Positions 52,379-60,264 are shown, counted from the stretch's first letter. The stretch is DNA of 64,000 nucleotides from an uncultured Brevibacillus sp. (GCF_947502445.1 NZ_CANMZW010000004.1:124001-188000), one strand, 5' to 3'. Notes: generated by a model from the sequence alone, not told the origin. Numbers and translations: made by a program.

Positions 52379-53041
52379 ATGCTGCCTAAAGTCATGCTTT
52401 TGAAAAGGTTGGTTGAGAGTGGTGTTATTGCTGTCGTCAGACGGATTCCCGAGGAGCAGGTAGAACAAGTTGCCGACAGTCTCGTCGAAGGTGGGATTAC
52501 AGCCCTGGAAATTACCGTTGATTCACAAGGGGCGTTCCAGACGATTGCGAAGCTGTCTGCCAAGTATAAAGGCCGCGCCATTGTCGGAGCGGGTACGGTT
52601 GTCGACAAAGTAACAGCTGGTCTGGCAATTCAAAACGGGGCTGATTTCCTGTTTAGTCCCAGTCTGCATGAGGATGTGATTCAGACCGCACTTCGGTATG
52701 GGAAGATCGCTGTTCCCGGAGTGATGACACCGACTGAAATGATTACCGCGATAGAAGCCGGTGCCGATCTGGTCAAGATTTTTCCAGCAGCAGGTCTGGG
52801 AGTTCAGTATATAAAGGATGTCAAAGCTCCCTTCCCTCATATTCCGATCATTCCAACAGGCGGCGTCAACCTGGACAATGTCGCTTCATTCATCCAGGCT
52901 GGGGTAGCTGCAGTCGGAATCGGAGGAAATCTGTTTGACCGCGAGACACTCGAAACCGCCAACTATGCTCGGATTACGCATAATGCAAGACAGTATGTGG
53001 CAGCGATTCAGGAAGCACGCCAAACCTATGCTTATAACTAA
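52379..53041 (+). CDS. eda: KDPG/KHG aldolase
   Basis: Cleaves 2-keto-3-deoxy-6-phosphogluconate to pyruvate and glyceraldehyde 3-phosphate. The Schiff-base lysine is Lys133 in DLVKIFPAAGLGVQYIKDVK, and the catalytic Glu44 is in ITALEITVDS. GVIAVVRRIP and IPTGGVNLDNVASFIQAG are family hallmarks. It has 220 residues, a normal length. AGGAGAGGGGGGAG precedes ATG. Last gene before a strong terminator. Confidence 0.93.
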   Translation: MLPKVMLLKRLVESGVIAVVRRIPEEQVEQVADSLVEGGITALEITVDSQGAFQTIAKLSAKYKGRAIVGAGTVVDKVTAGLAIQNGADFLFSPSLHEDVIQTALRYGKIAVPGVMTPTEMITAIEAGADLVKIFPAAGLGVQYIKDVKAPFPHIPIIPTGGVNLDNVASFIQAGVAAVGIGGNLFDRETLETANYARITHNARQYVAAIQEARQTYAYN

Positions 53042-53060
53042 AGCAAACGACTGGCAGACC

Positions 53061-53106
53061 AAGTACCCGCAACGAATTGCTTACCAATCCTAGCGGGTAC
53101 TTTTTC
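53061..53106 (+). terminator. Terminator after the KDPG aldolase gene
   Basis: AAGTACCCGC pairs with GCGGGTACTT around a 22-nt loop and is followed by TTTTTCT. It ends the main catabolic transcript, about 20 bases after the eda stop, and separates it from the HpaI-type aldolase gene. Confidence 0.82.
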
Positions 53107-53136
53107 TACATATGAAAAAAAGGAGAGAAAAAGCAG

Positions 53137-53907
53137 ATGGCAGTCAATCCAATCAAAAGCAAATTAAAAGAAGGAAAATGTGTGTATGGTAGCTGGATCA
53201 GAATTCCCTCCCCGATCATAGTAGAGGCACTGGGGAATGTCGGATTTGATTTTTTGCATGTCGATATGGAGCATAGCTCGATTGACCTGCAAATGCTTGA
53301 TTACATGGTATTGGCGGGATATCGCCACAACATTCCACTCGCTGTCAGGACTGCTACGCAAAATCCAGCGGACCTGTACCGAATCATGGATATTGGCTAT
53401 TCGTCCTTTGTGTTGCCGCGAATCGAAAGCGCTGAGCAGTGTGCACATCTGTTAAAAGGAGCACGTTACACCCCGGCTGGAACGAGAGGACTCGGCGGTG
53501 CGGTGCGCACAAACGGCTGGGGCGAGATGCCTTTGGAGCAGCATTTGGCTGAGGCAGAGGACGATACACTCATGATCATTCAAATCGAGTCGGAGGAAGG
53601 CTTGAAAAACCTGGACGCTATTCTTGATGTTCCGGGCATCGATGTTGTCTATATTGGTCCGCTGGATTTATCGCAGGCACTGGGCTATCCGGGGCAAATT
53701 GATCATCCGGTCGTAGCAGATACGATTGCCTCACTGATCAAAACGATACGTGCTAAAGGTATCGCTGTAGGTATTCACGCTGCAACGACCCTGCAGGCAC
53801 AGACTTGGGCCGAAGCCGGAATCCAATATTTCACTGTGGCGCTGGATGTCTCACTGCTTCAATCTGCAGCGCGCACCCTCGTGGGACAATTGAAAAACAC
53901 GCAATAA
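53137..53907 (+). CDS. HpcH/HpaI family aldolase
   Basis: Metal-dependent class II pyruvate aldolase, similar to 4-hydroxy-2-oxoheptanedioate and 2-keto-3-deoxy-L-rhamnonate/glucarate aldolases. The metal and substrate region is FDFLHVDMEHSSIDLQMLDY near residue 38 (Asp, Glu, His), MIIQIESEEGLKNLDAI near 145 with the metal Glu, and VYIGPLDLSQALGYPG near 172. It has 256 residues. RBS AAAAAGGAGAG. It lies after a terminator but continues the gene order, so it may give an alternative aldol cleavage of the same or a related keto acid. Confidence 0.9.
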   Translation: MAVNPIKSKLKEGKCVYGSWIRIPSPIIVEALGNVGFDFLHVDMEHSSIDLQMLDYMVLAGYRHNIPLAVRTATQNPADLYRIMDIGYSSFVLPRIESAEQCAHLLKGARYTPAGTRGLGGAVRTNGWGEMPLEQHLAEAEDDTLMIIQIESEEGLKNLDAILDVPGIDVVYIGPLDLSQALGYPGQIDHPVVADTIASLIKTIRAKGIAVGIHAATTLQAQTWAEAGIQYFTVALDVSLLQSAARTLVGQLKNTQ

Positions 53908-53910
53908 TCG

Positions 53911-54565
53911 ACGAGGAGGATCTGGCCAATACGCTGGAATTCCCTTCCGGTGTCTTGCCGTAGCTAGGCCTGCAGCAAACGGGGGGTGGAAGTGAGGGTC
54001 GTCGTTCCTGTCTATCTTGAGGATACCGATTTCATCCAGCTCCTGTAAATGGCTGCTCTCTATCCATGGCGCAGGAATTTTCGCTGTGAATCAGAGTGAT
54101 CGGGTCCGTGATCTCGTTTTCCGTACGCCTGGTTGGCGAAGCATCCAGGAACAGTTCGGTCCGAGCCGCTTTGAAACGTATACGCTGCACGAGGATGCCC
54201 GGCGGTATGAACGGGGCTTTCCGAGCTATGCATCGCTGTATTCCCTGGCATACAGCACCGGCTTTTTAGCAGACGTAGGAATTGAAAATGTGGAGCAGCA
54301 TGTACTTCGTCTGGGGGATGAATTCATCGAGCAGGTGCGCACACGAGGCTATGAGGTGATGACACCTGACACGCCGTCCCAACGCTCAGGAAATATTTCT
54401 ATCGTACGCGACCAAGGCAGTAAGGTAGCAGGGCGCTTGCAGCAGCAGGACGTCTACGTATGGGGTTGAGATGGGAGAGTGCGTGCTTCCATCCATCTGT
54501 TTAACGACAGCGCAGATGTGGAGAAATTCATAAAGCTGCTCCCTGATCCATCGAGCTTGAAGTAA
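53911..54565 (+). pseudogene. Decayed class V aminotransferase
   Basis: Fragments of one PLP enzyme survive in several frames. At 53911-53958 the frame reads EEDLANTLEFPSGVLP and stops at TAG where the family has Trp. VVPVYLEDTDFI lies at about 54001-54036. Then, one frame over, SSSCKWLLSIHGAGIF includes the usual lysine region and is followed by FAVNQSDRVRDLVFR and EQFGPSRFETYTLHED. An in-frame TGA at 54467-54469 interrupts YVWG/DGRVRASIHLFND, which then continues to PDPSSLK and TAA at 54563-54565. The central domain is deleted. At least two stops, frameshifts and a large deletion mean no functional product. The parent resembles selenocysteine-lyase or isopenicillin-epimerase-like enzymes. 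Confidence 0.82.
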
Positions 54566-54569
54566 AACA

Positions 54570-54635
54570 AAATGGCTATCCATGCTCGTTCAGTCGGTTG
54601 AATTTGACTGGTCGCGGCATTGGATAGCCATTTCT
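54570..54635. terminator. Bidirectional terminator between the pseudogene and the MFS gene
   Basis: AAATGGCTATCCA pairs with TGGATAGCCATTT across a roughly 37-nt loop. The minus-strand side continues into TTTTGTTTT, so it most clearly terminates the leftward GNAT-MFS transcript; the plus side has TTTCT. Confidence 0.7.
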
Positions 54636-54663
54636 ATTGGTCATATGAGATTTATGCCCCCGA

Positions 54664-55860
54664 TTATGGTGTAGCCGTCCCGTTTTCTTTGCGTAAGAAA
54701 ACGATCGGTAAAGCGATGAGGACAATCGCGATCAGTATGCATAGAACAGGATAGCCAACGTCTTCTGCTAGTTTGCCGAAAAAAGGAACCAAGACTGCCA
54801 GAATGATCGTTTTCAGCATAGACGAATAGGAAAGCAGCGTACTGCGTGAATCTCCCGAGATTCGCTGATTCGTCATCTTGATCAAGACAGGCTCGATGAT
54901 GGAATAAAAAAAGCTGGTGAGTACCATACAGATGATCCCCGATAAATCAGGCAGGATCGGAAGCATGAGGATACTCAGAGCCATCAAGACAGTGAATGTG
55001 CTGACGGTTGCTGCTTCTCCCAAGCGCTTCTCCATGTGATAGGAGACGATGGAGCCAAGTATACTCATGCCTTGGATCAATATAAATACAAGACCGAGCC
55101 ATTCGATCGCCATGCCTTTTTCGTGCAGGAAGGGAGAGACGAATAAAAACGTAAAGCAGAAGACGGGAACAGCCAGGATAGCCGAATACAGCAATACATC
55201 GCGCAAGCTCTTTGCCCTCCATACCTTACTTGAGGTATTTAGGAAGAAACGGATGAGAGATTCGTTCTTTTTTGCCTCTGCTTCATTTGTTTGCTGCGGT
55301 TCCTTGATGAAAAAGGCAACACAACTAGCACCAAAGGAGAGAACTCCACAAACAATAAACGGAAGCCCGAGCGAGTAGGCAGCTAACCAACCGCCTATAA
55401 TTCCTGCAAGCGCTGAGGCAATGCGCATGATGGCTAGTTGATAGCTCACCGCTTTGGAAAAAAAATTTCCCAAACCTCTCCCTTGCAAATAATCATAGAG
55501 GAGTGCCTGGTCAGCACCAGAAAGAAAGCTCCCGCCAACACTCCATACGATTTGCAGAAAACAAATGATCGGGAACCAGTCCGTGTATGCGTAGAGAACC
55601 ATAGCAGGAGCCATGACAAAGGCTCCCACCATGAGGGCACGATTGCGACCAAAGCGATCCGCTACGATTCCAGCAGGAACCTCAGCCAATGCGGCAGCAA
55701 CCCAGCCGATTCCCTCCACGATTCCGATTGTGGCCAGACTCAGGCCTCGTTCTTGCTGTAAATACAGAACATAGATGGGCATCCACAAATGAAACTTGGT
55801 GAAGAAGGAATAGAGGAACAGCAATGAAACGTTTGAATCTAGCCAAGCATGATTTTTCAT
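54664..55860 (-). CDS. MFS transporter, probable drug or metabolite efflux
   Basis: About twelve hydrophobic segments over 398 residues. The A-like motif between helices 2 and 3 reads PAGIVADRFGRNRALMVGAF near residue 60, and the N-terminus is SNVSLLFLYSFFTKFHLWMP. Twelve helices without a large extracellular loop fit a proton-coupled exporter. It follows the GNAT gene by 11 bases on the same strand and so shares its leader-controlled transcript. Pairing with an acetyltransferase suggests self-protection against an antibiotic; the substrate is unknown. Confidence 0.87.
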   Translation of the reverse strand: MKNHAWLDSNVSLLFLYSFFTKFHLWMPIYVLYLQQERGLSLATIGIVEGIGWVAAALAEVPAGIVADRFGRNRALMVGAFVMAPAMVLYAYTDWFPIICFLQIVWSVGGSFLSGADQALLYDYLQGRGLGNFFSKAVSYQLAIMRIASALAGIIGGWLAAYSLGLPFIVCGVLSFGASCVAFFIKEPQQTNEAEAKKNESLIRFFLNTSSKVWRAKSLRDVLLYSAILAVPVFCFTFLFVSPFLHEKGMAIEWLGLVFILIQGMSILGSIVSYHMEKRLGEAATVSTFTVLMALSILMLPILPDLSGIICMVLTSFFYSIIEPVLIKMTNQRISGDSRSTLLSYSSMLKTIILAVLVPFFGKLAEDVGYPVLCILIAIVLIALPIVFLRKENGTATP

Positions 55861-55871
55861 TCAGGAAAGCC

Positions 55872-56756
55872 TCATCCGACATAGTAGTCGTAGACGGAAA
55901 CGACCTTAAAGCCAGTAGATTGATAGAGGGAAAGTGCGTTCTGATTATCGACAGCTACTTCCAGGCTAATTCCTGTATGCTCCCTCTCATTCAAGAACTC
56001 CACCGTCTGGGAAAGAATTTTTCTGCCCAGTCCTTTTCCTTGAAGCCCTTTTTTTACGCAAAAACCCGAGATGAATAGTGCGGCATCCTCTTCGCTAACA
56101 GTAATCATCCCGACAGGCTCAGACTCATACAGAGCCAGATACGTTTGAAAGTCAGGCTCAGACAGATTGCGTGTAACCAGCGAACTCATAAGCTCGGCTG
56201 AGTCTCCAAAGCCACTGACGCCAATCTCAACGAGTGTATGAAAATCATCGTTCGTGGCTGGGCGAAGCAGAAGACGATCATCGGTTTCCACGGGAGTTAC
56301 GGGCCCCCTAGCAGAGTAATCCAGCTTGTATTCAGAGAAGTGGTACGTAGCGCCTACTCCTTCTGCAAAAGCGCTTGCTTCCTTAGACTCTCGATTGCTG
56401 ACGAGCAGTATTTGCGTGACCTGACGCCTTTCGCATTCTGCTTTTGCTTGTGCATAAAGCGCGCGGAAGATTCCCTTTCTTCGATAAGCTGGATGAACCA
56501 TACCACTGATCTCTACTTCTTTTGGGCTGACAATCGCATACATCCCGAGGAAGCCTACGAGCGTACCGTCCTGAAAATAGAGGAAATCATTCGTTTGCTC
56601 AGGGGAACGGCTTTGCAGCATCGACACATTCAAATTGATGGACAAATCAAATCCATCGTGCGCCTCACATACTTTTGCCAAATCGAGAATTTGCTGCAGC
56701 ACCTCCTCCGAAAGCCCTTTTGCTGCTACCAAACCTGTGTTGTTCATTGTACTCAT
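55872..56756 (-). CDS. GNAT acetyltransferase with two tandem acetyltransferase domains
   Basis: Acetyl-CoA-dependent N-acetyltransferase. The N-terminal domain has VHPAYRRKGIFRALYAQAKA near residue 92; the C-terminal domain has FCVKKGLQGKGLGRKILSQT near 237 with the Q/R-x-x-G-x-G/A loop intact, and EVAVDNQNALSLYQSTGFKV near 265. The ATG at 56756 has GGAGG eight bases upstream; a TTG five codons earlier overlaps that site. It has 294 residues. It sits behind a long leader with a small reading frame and three terminators, and precedes an MFS transporter. Confidence 0.88.
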   Translation of the reverse strand: MSTMNNTGLVAAKGLSEEVLQQILDLAKVCEAHDGFDLSINLNVSMLQSRSPEQTNDFLYFQDGTLVGFLGMYAIVSPKEVEISGMVHPAYRRKGIFRALYAQAKAECERRQVTQILLVSNRESKEASAFAEGVGATYHFSEYKLDYSARGPVTPVETDDRLLLRPATNDDFHTLVEIGVSGFGDSAELMSSLVTRNLSEPDFQTYLALYESEPVGMITVSEEDAALFISGFCVKKGLQGKGLGRKILSQTVEFLNEREHTGISLEVAVDNQNALSLYQSTGFKVVSVYDYYVG

Positions 56757-56787
56757 CGTCTCAACCTCCAATTATAGTGAGAAATGG

Positions 56788-56818
56788 AAAAAGCCGTGGA
56801 GCTGTCAATCCCCACGGC
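56788..56818 (-). terminator. Leader terminator C upstream of the GNAT gene
   Basis: On the minus strand GCCGTGG pairs with CCACGGC, followed by TTTTTCC. It is the third of three terminators in the leader, about 30 bases before the GNAT start. It shares sequence with terminator B, so alternative pairing is possible. Confidence 0.75.
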
Positions 56819-56823
56819 ACAGA

Positions 56824-56858
56824 AAGAAAAAGCCGTAGGGATAGTCCATCCCCACGGC
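56824..56858 (-). terminator. Leader terminator B upstream of the GNAT gene
   Basis: On the minus strand GCCGTGGGGAT pairs with ATCCCTACGGC (11 bp, one mismatch) around a 5-nt loop, followed by TTTTTCTT. It is the second terminator of the leader. Confidence 0.8.
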
Positions 56859-56917
56859 GGCTCGCTTAAACAAACCTGGTTACACTACACCAAGCCTTGG
56901 ACGCGTACAGCGCTGCA

Positions 56918-56944
56918 ACAAAAAAACACGGGTTATCCCCGTGT
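56918..56944 (-). terminator. Leader terminator A upstream of the GNAT gene
   Basis: On the minus strand ACACGGG pairs with CCCGTGT around GATAA, followed by TTTTTTTG. It lies 34 bases after the stop of the 26-codon leader frame, a usual arrangement for ribosome-mediated attenuation. Confidence 0.85.
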
Positions 56945-56977
56945 TGTCGGCACAGCTAGGAGAACCTGCTAGATAAA

Positions 56978-57058
56978 CTAGGAGGCTTTCACGTACGCCA
57001 GATGGGGAATTAGAATATGAGTGCATGCGGAAATAAAGCTCACGTATGTCGTTGTCAT
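56978..57058 (-). CDS. 26-residue leader peptide candidate upstream of GNAT-MFS
   Basis: A short frame with start ATG 57056-57058 and stop TAG 56978-56980, preceded by an excellent GGAGG site eight bases upstream. The peptide starts MTTTYVSFISACTHIL and ends PHLAYVKAS. It lies about 40 bases after a predicted transcription start and just before terminator A. It is too short for an enzyme and has no recognisable family. Its position suggests that ribosome stalling within it, for instance by an antibiotic, could change folding of the downstream hairpins and let transcription reach the acetyltransferase and exporter. A chance frame is possible, but the ribosome site argues against it. Confidence 0.6.
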   Translation of the reverse strand: MTTTYVSFISACTHILIPHLAYVKAS

Positions 57059-57102
57059 ATTCCCCACCTCCAGGATTGTTGAAAAATTAATTACTATCTA
57101 AC

Positions 57103-57131
57103 ACTATATGCGATATGTAAATTCATTACAA
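57103..57131 (-). promoter_or_regulatory. Promoter of the leader/GNAT/MFS transcript
   Basis: On the minus strand TTGTAA (57131-57126), a 17-bp spacer, then TATAGT (57108-57103). Transcription would begin near 57096, giving a leader of about 340 nt before the GNAT start. The rest of the divergent region to 57248 shows nothing else clear. Confidence 0.6.
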
Positions 57132-57248
57132 TCCATTTTTTGCCCCTTCATGATTTATCCGTCTCCGATGGCAGATGACCAGGCAGGAATCCATCTGTGT
57201 GAACGAGTATTTACTATCAATCAATTATTGAGCAAAAGGAGAGTACCC

Positions 57249-58253
57249 ATGAATCCAATCCGTTATGAGCGCAGACAGTACACGACGGGGAACACCCCCA
57301 TCGAAAAGCTGGACAGACTATCCAAGGCTTTGGGAGGACCAACCATTTCGATTAAACGTGACGACCTTTTGGGACTTACTGCAGGAGGAAACAAGACGCG
57401 GAAGCTGGAGTATCTGGTAGCGGATGCGATCAAGCAAGGTGCTGATACACTGATCACGTGTGGAGCGATTCAGTCTAATCACTGCCGTTTGACGCTGGCT
57501 GCTGCGGTGCGTGAAGGCTTGGCGTGTCAGCTCGTTTTGACCGAGCCTGAGACGGGCTACAATCCCCTTGCTAGCGGCAATCATTTGCTGTTTCATTTGC
57601 TAGGCGCCGAAAAAATCGAAGTGATTCCATCCGATGGCGATATGCTGGCAGCGATGGAAGAGCTGGCGCAAGCACTGAAAAAGGAAGGCAGAAATGCATA
57701 TGTGATTCCAGTTGGCGGTTCTAATGAAGTAGGATCACTTGGCTATATGGCATGTGCCGAGGAAATTGAGCAGCAGGCGTGGGAGACAGGAACTCCTTTT
57801 GATTACGTCGTGACGGCGACAGGAAGTGCCGGGACGCAAGCGGGTCTGATTGCAGGATTCATGGCGAGACAATCAAATACAAAGGTAATCGGGGTCAACG
57901 TAAGCCGTGACCGGGCGACACAGGAAGCCAAGGTGCTGGAGCTGCTCCATGCTACGGCGGAAACAGTGGGGCTTACGGGAGAGATTCTACCGTCTGCAGT
58001 TCGCTGTGAAGACCAGTATGTCGGACCAGGCTACGCACTTCCTACGGCTGAAATGATCGAAGCCGTACAGCTGCTCGCTCGCACTGAAGGAATCCTTCTC
58101 GATCCCGTCTATACAGGTAAAGCGATGGCAGGCTTGATTGGTATGATTCGCCAAGGACAGTTTACAAAAGAGGATCACGTCCTGTTCCTGCATACAGGGG
58201 GCTCACCTGCCTTGTATACGGCACCACATTTGTTCATGTCTGAGAACAAATAG
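57249..58253 (+). CDS. dcyD: D-cysteine desulfhydrase/ACC-deaminase family enzyme
   Basis: PLP fold type II enzyme converting D-cysteine to pyruvate, sulfide and ammonia. The PLP lysine is in LGLTAGGNKTRKLEYL near residue 49, followed by CGAIQSNHCRLTLAAA near 75 (substrate loop) and TATGSAGTQAGLIAGF near 195. The Arg/Lys context matches D-cysteine desulfhydrase better than 1-aminocyclopropane-carboxylate deaminase, but the two are hard to separate. I use ATG 57249 after AAAAGGAGAG; an in-frame ATG at 57108 lacks a site. It has 334 residues and is monocistronic. Confidence 0.82.
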   Translation: MNPIRYERRQYTTGNTPIEKLDRLSKALGGPTISIKRDDLLGLTAGGNKTRKLEYLVADAIKQGADTLITCGAIQSNHCRLTLAAAVREGLACQLVLTEPETGYNPLASGNHLLFHLLGAEKIEVIPSDGDMLAAMEELAQALKKEGRNAYVIPVGGSNEVGSLGYMACAEEIEQQAWETGTPFDYVVTATGSAGTQAGLIAGFMARQSNTKVIGVNVSRDRATQEAKVLELLHATAETVGLTGEILPSAVRCEDQYVGPGYALPTAEMIEAVQLLARTEGILLDPVYTGKAMAGLIGMIRQGQFTKEDHVLFLHTGGSPALYTAPHLFMSENK

Positions 58254-58280
58254 AATAATTTCTTAACCGGATAGCATGAA

Positions 58281-58316
58281 AGGAAGAGGCAGATTGGTCT
58301 GTCTCTTCCTTTTTTT
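58281..58316 (+). terminator. Terminator after dcyD
   Basis: AGGAAGAGGCAGA pairs over 13 bp (one G-U) with TCTGTCTCTTCCT around TTGG, then TTTTTT. It is a textbook structure, about 30 bases after the dcyD stop. Confidence 0.92.
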
Positions 58317-58352
58317 CAAGCGATGCACTAAAAATTCATCTATGCTTGCACG

Positions 58353-58379
58353 AGAAAAAACTGGTTGACCCGAGACCAG
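58353..58379 (-). terminator. Weak terminator candidate after the DUF2935 gene
   Basis: On the minus strand CTGGT pairs with ACCAG over a 9-nt loop, followed by TTTTTTCTC. The stem is short, so termination may be partial. Confidence 0.5.
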
Positions 58380-58413
58380 GTTGAAAATATGTCCATCGTC
58401 ATATAAACGATAG

Positions 58414-59205
58414 CTACTTGGCGGAGGATAGCGCGATTTCGAAAGAATCTAGGATTTCGAGAAAATGCGATGCTTCCCTAAAGACATGGTCTGCAAGTAG
58501 TGGAGGGATGATGCTTTTGATTCGGCAAGCTTCAATCAGATCGCGAGCTGTTTTCTTAAAATCGCGCAATTGTCGGACAGAAACACGATTTTGATCGACA
58601 AACTGATCGAGTAGTGGCTGCGTTTGGGATTGGGGCCTCATCGAGTCAAGATCTTGAGCCTGGAATAAAAGCTGATCAAAGTCATGACTAAAATCTCGTG
58701 CCTGCTCAACGAGCTTTCTTTCCGATGGATCAAGCAAATGGTTAATAAATTTTGCGTGGTCAGCCATAATGCGCAAGAAGAATACGTTCTCATTAATTAC
58801 AGCATCCGGTAGTGGATCGAGGGTACCCGTATTCAGCTGCGTCAGCCGTTTTCTGAAATAGGCTGCTTCCCTGCTCACATGATCCACTAGCAAGGGGAAG
58901 TTGTTGCCAAGGATTTTACACCGAATGATGAGGCCAAGTACATGTCGCTTGAATACCCAAATATGACTAACTGCATTAGAAACGACTTGGTTAAACTCGT
59001 AGATCTGCTGTGGGTCGGTATCGGAAGTAAAGGCAAGTGCGCGGTTCTCGATGTCTTCGAAAATGCTGTAAAAGCGGTCGGCTTCGTTAATTAATTTCGT
59101 ATCGTCACAGTTAAATCCTAATTTTAGGAATAATGAATGCTCCTTCATAATCCGAGACCAAAATCGTATCTCCTCTAACGACCTGTCAACAAATAAATCT
59201 GTCAT
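58414..59205 (-). CDS. DUF2935 family protein
   Basis: All-helical cytoplasmic protein of 263 residues. The start is ATG 59205 after TTTGGAGGTACG; a longer in-frame version has no ribosome site. It contains two related helical halves: EIRFWSRIMKEHSLFLKLGF and NENVFFLRIMADHAKFINHL, each with a Glu and a His that could bind metal, then HVSREAAYFRKRL and HVFREASHFLEIL. The pattern resembles a four-helix metal-binding bundle. The family is common in Bacillales, but I know no proven function. Confidence 0.85.
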   Translation of the reverse strand: MTDLFVDRSLEEIRFWSRIMKEHSLFLKLGFNCDDTKLINEADRFYSIFEDIENRALAFTSDTDPQQIYEFNQVVSNAVSHIWVFKRHVLGLIIRCKILGNNFPLLVDHVSREAAYFRKRLTQLNTGTLDPLPDAVINENVFFLRIMADHAKFINHLLDPSERKLVEQARDFSHDFDQLLFQAQDLDSMRPQSQTQPLLDQFVDQNRVSVRQLRDFKKTARDLIEACRIKSIIPPLLADHVFREASHFLEILDSFEIALSSAK

Positions 59206-59409
59206 GACGTACCTCCAAATACATTCTTTGCTTCGATCATTCCACCGCCGAGAACAGCAATCATTGCTGTATAGGATTTTGCGGCTGGATGAACTCGATC
59301 TATTTCTATGCATTTACCCATCTTTATGTGTAAATGTTGGTTAACGAATTCCTAACGCTTCTTTACATTCGCAACACCTAATCTCAATGTCCAAACAGTA
59401 ATATCTTGT

Positions 59410-59706
59410 ATGACATCAATGAAAATTCATTCTTTATTGGGAGGTACAAGATGTTACGTAGATTCTCAAAAAAGATCCTTTAGTGCCCATGATGAATGCC
59501 GTAAAAATATGGACACGATTGCTAATGACTACTTTGATGAAAAGTTCAATGGCAGGCACAAGATCGACGTTATGCTTGACGGGGGCTTGGTTAACATTGA
59601 TCGCAAGGATCGGAATCTGACGGAAAAATTTAAAGCTCCTGCTGATTACCAAAATATAACAATTTCCTTTGGAAATACCGAATGGAAGAAGTCTGAAAAG
59701 GAATAG
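59410..59706 (+). CDS. Small hypothetical protein with doubtful start or frameshift
   Basis: No family recognised. The frame from ATG 59410 gives 98 residues, but that ATG has no ribosome site. A perfect site (GGGAGG) instead serves ATG 59451, which in another frame reads [10 protein letters not shown] and stops. Removing one A from the six-A run near 59467 would join that start to the long frame ([20 protein letters not shown], then [19 protein letters not shown]), giving a coherent protein of about 85 residues. So either the gene is recently inactivated or a base is miscalled. No signal peptide; charged C-terminus WKKSEKE. It is followed by a strong terminator. Confidence 0.5.
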   Translation: MTSMKIHSLLGGTRCYVDSQKRSFSAHDECRKNMDTIANDYFDEKFNGRHKIDVMLDGGLVNIDRKDRNLTEKFKAPADYQNITISFGNTEWKKSEKE

Positions 59707-59748
59707 TAAAGAAATGCCCAAGATAATTTGGGTATTTCCAGATTGTCG

Positions 59749-59781
59749 AGAACCCCAAGCAATTCGGGGGTTCTTTTTTTT
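59749..59781 (+). terminator. Terminator after the small hypothetical gene
   Basis: GAACCCC pairs with GGGGTTC, then CTTTTTTTT. A second hairpin, CCCAA/TTGGG with flanking AAAT/ATTT, lies just before it at 59711-59737. Together they firmly end the 59.4-59.7 kb transcript. Confidence 0.85.
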
Positions 59782-59799
59782 CGCCTAATTCATTAACTT

Positions 59800-60030
59800 C
59801 AAATCCATCCATTGTCATACATTCTTTGCCCCTAGCCTTGCTTTGCAAGATGCGTGGGGGGATCTTTTTCATGTTTTGCACCGCTGCGGTTATTAACGCT
59901 TGTTCCGTAACGTTACGCAATCCCCGCAAACGGCAATAGCGGACTCGTGGAGCTGTTTGGTATCCGTGAAGCTTCGCTCAATAGTTTTCTTTTCTTTTTT
60001 TGTAGAGTTTCTTGCCTGCTTAACTCAGTC
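59800..60030 (-). mobile_element. Remnant of an IS1182-type transposase (C-terminal end)
   Basis: The minus strand encodes [20 protein letters not shown] then [10 protein letters not shown] (about 59935-59850), the characteristic end of IS1182-family DDE transposases. One frame over and just upstream is [17 protein letters not shown] (about 60000-59950), containing the catalytic Glu context of the same domain. A frameshift separates the two, the N-terminal three quarters are missing and no terminal inverted repeats are visible. It is inactive. The rest of the 59782-60212 interval shows no gene. Confidence 0.75.
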
Positions 60031-60212
60031 GGTTTGAACGAAACCAATCCTTACTGTCTTCCCAAACATGTCGAGTGACTATTATTCGCTAGCTCTTAGA
60101 TCGGGTGCATTTTGAGAGGAAAGGGCACGTTTTGCAAACCTCTGGATTCGACTTGGTAATGGCGAACTAGATGAGTCTTTTGGGAGAATAAGGTACGACT
60201 TGTTACGATGAT

Positions 60213-60243
60213 AAAAAGAAAAGACCATCCAAAATGGACGGCC
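60213..60243 (-). terminator. Terminator after the small exported protein gene
   Basis: On the minus strand GGCCGTCC pairs with GGATGGTC (two G-U pairs) around a 5-nt loop, followed by TTTTCTTTTT, 22 bases after the gene stop. Confidence 0.75.
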
Positions 60244-60264
60244 AAGCTACCGAAATGGTTGTCA

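Noticed and set aside
53042..53136. Gap between eda and the HpaI-type gene considered as a small RNA
   Set aside because: Explained by one terminator and a ribosome site; no promoter pattern found within it.
56788..56944. Repeated hairpins near 56.8-56.9 kb considered as a CRISPR or dispersed repeat
   Set aside because: The units differ in length and sequence, each is a self-complementary stem followed by T on the minus strand, so they are terminators.
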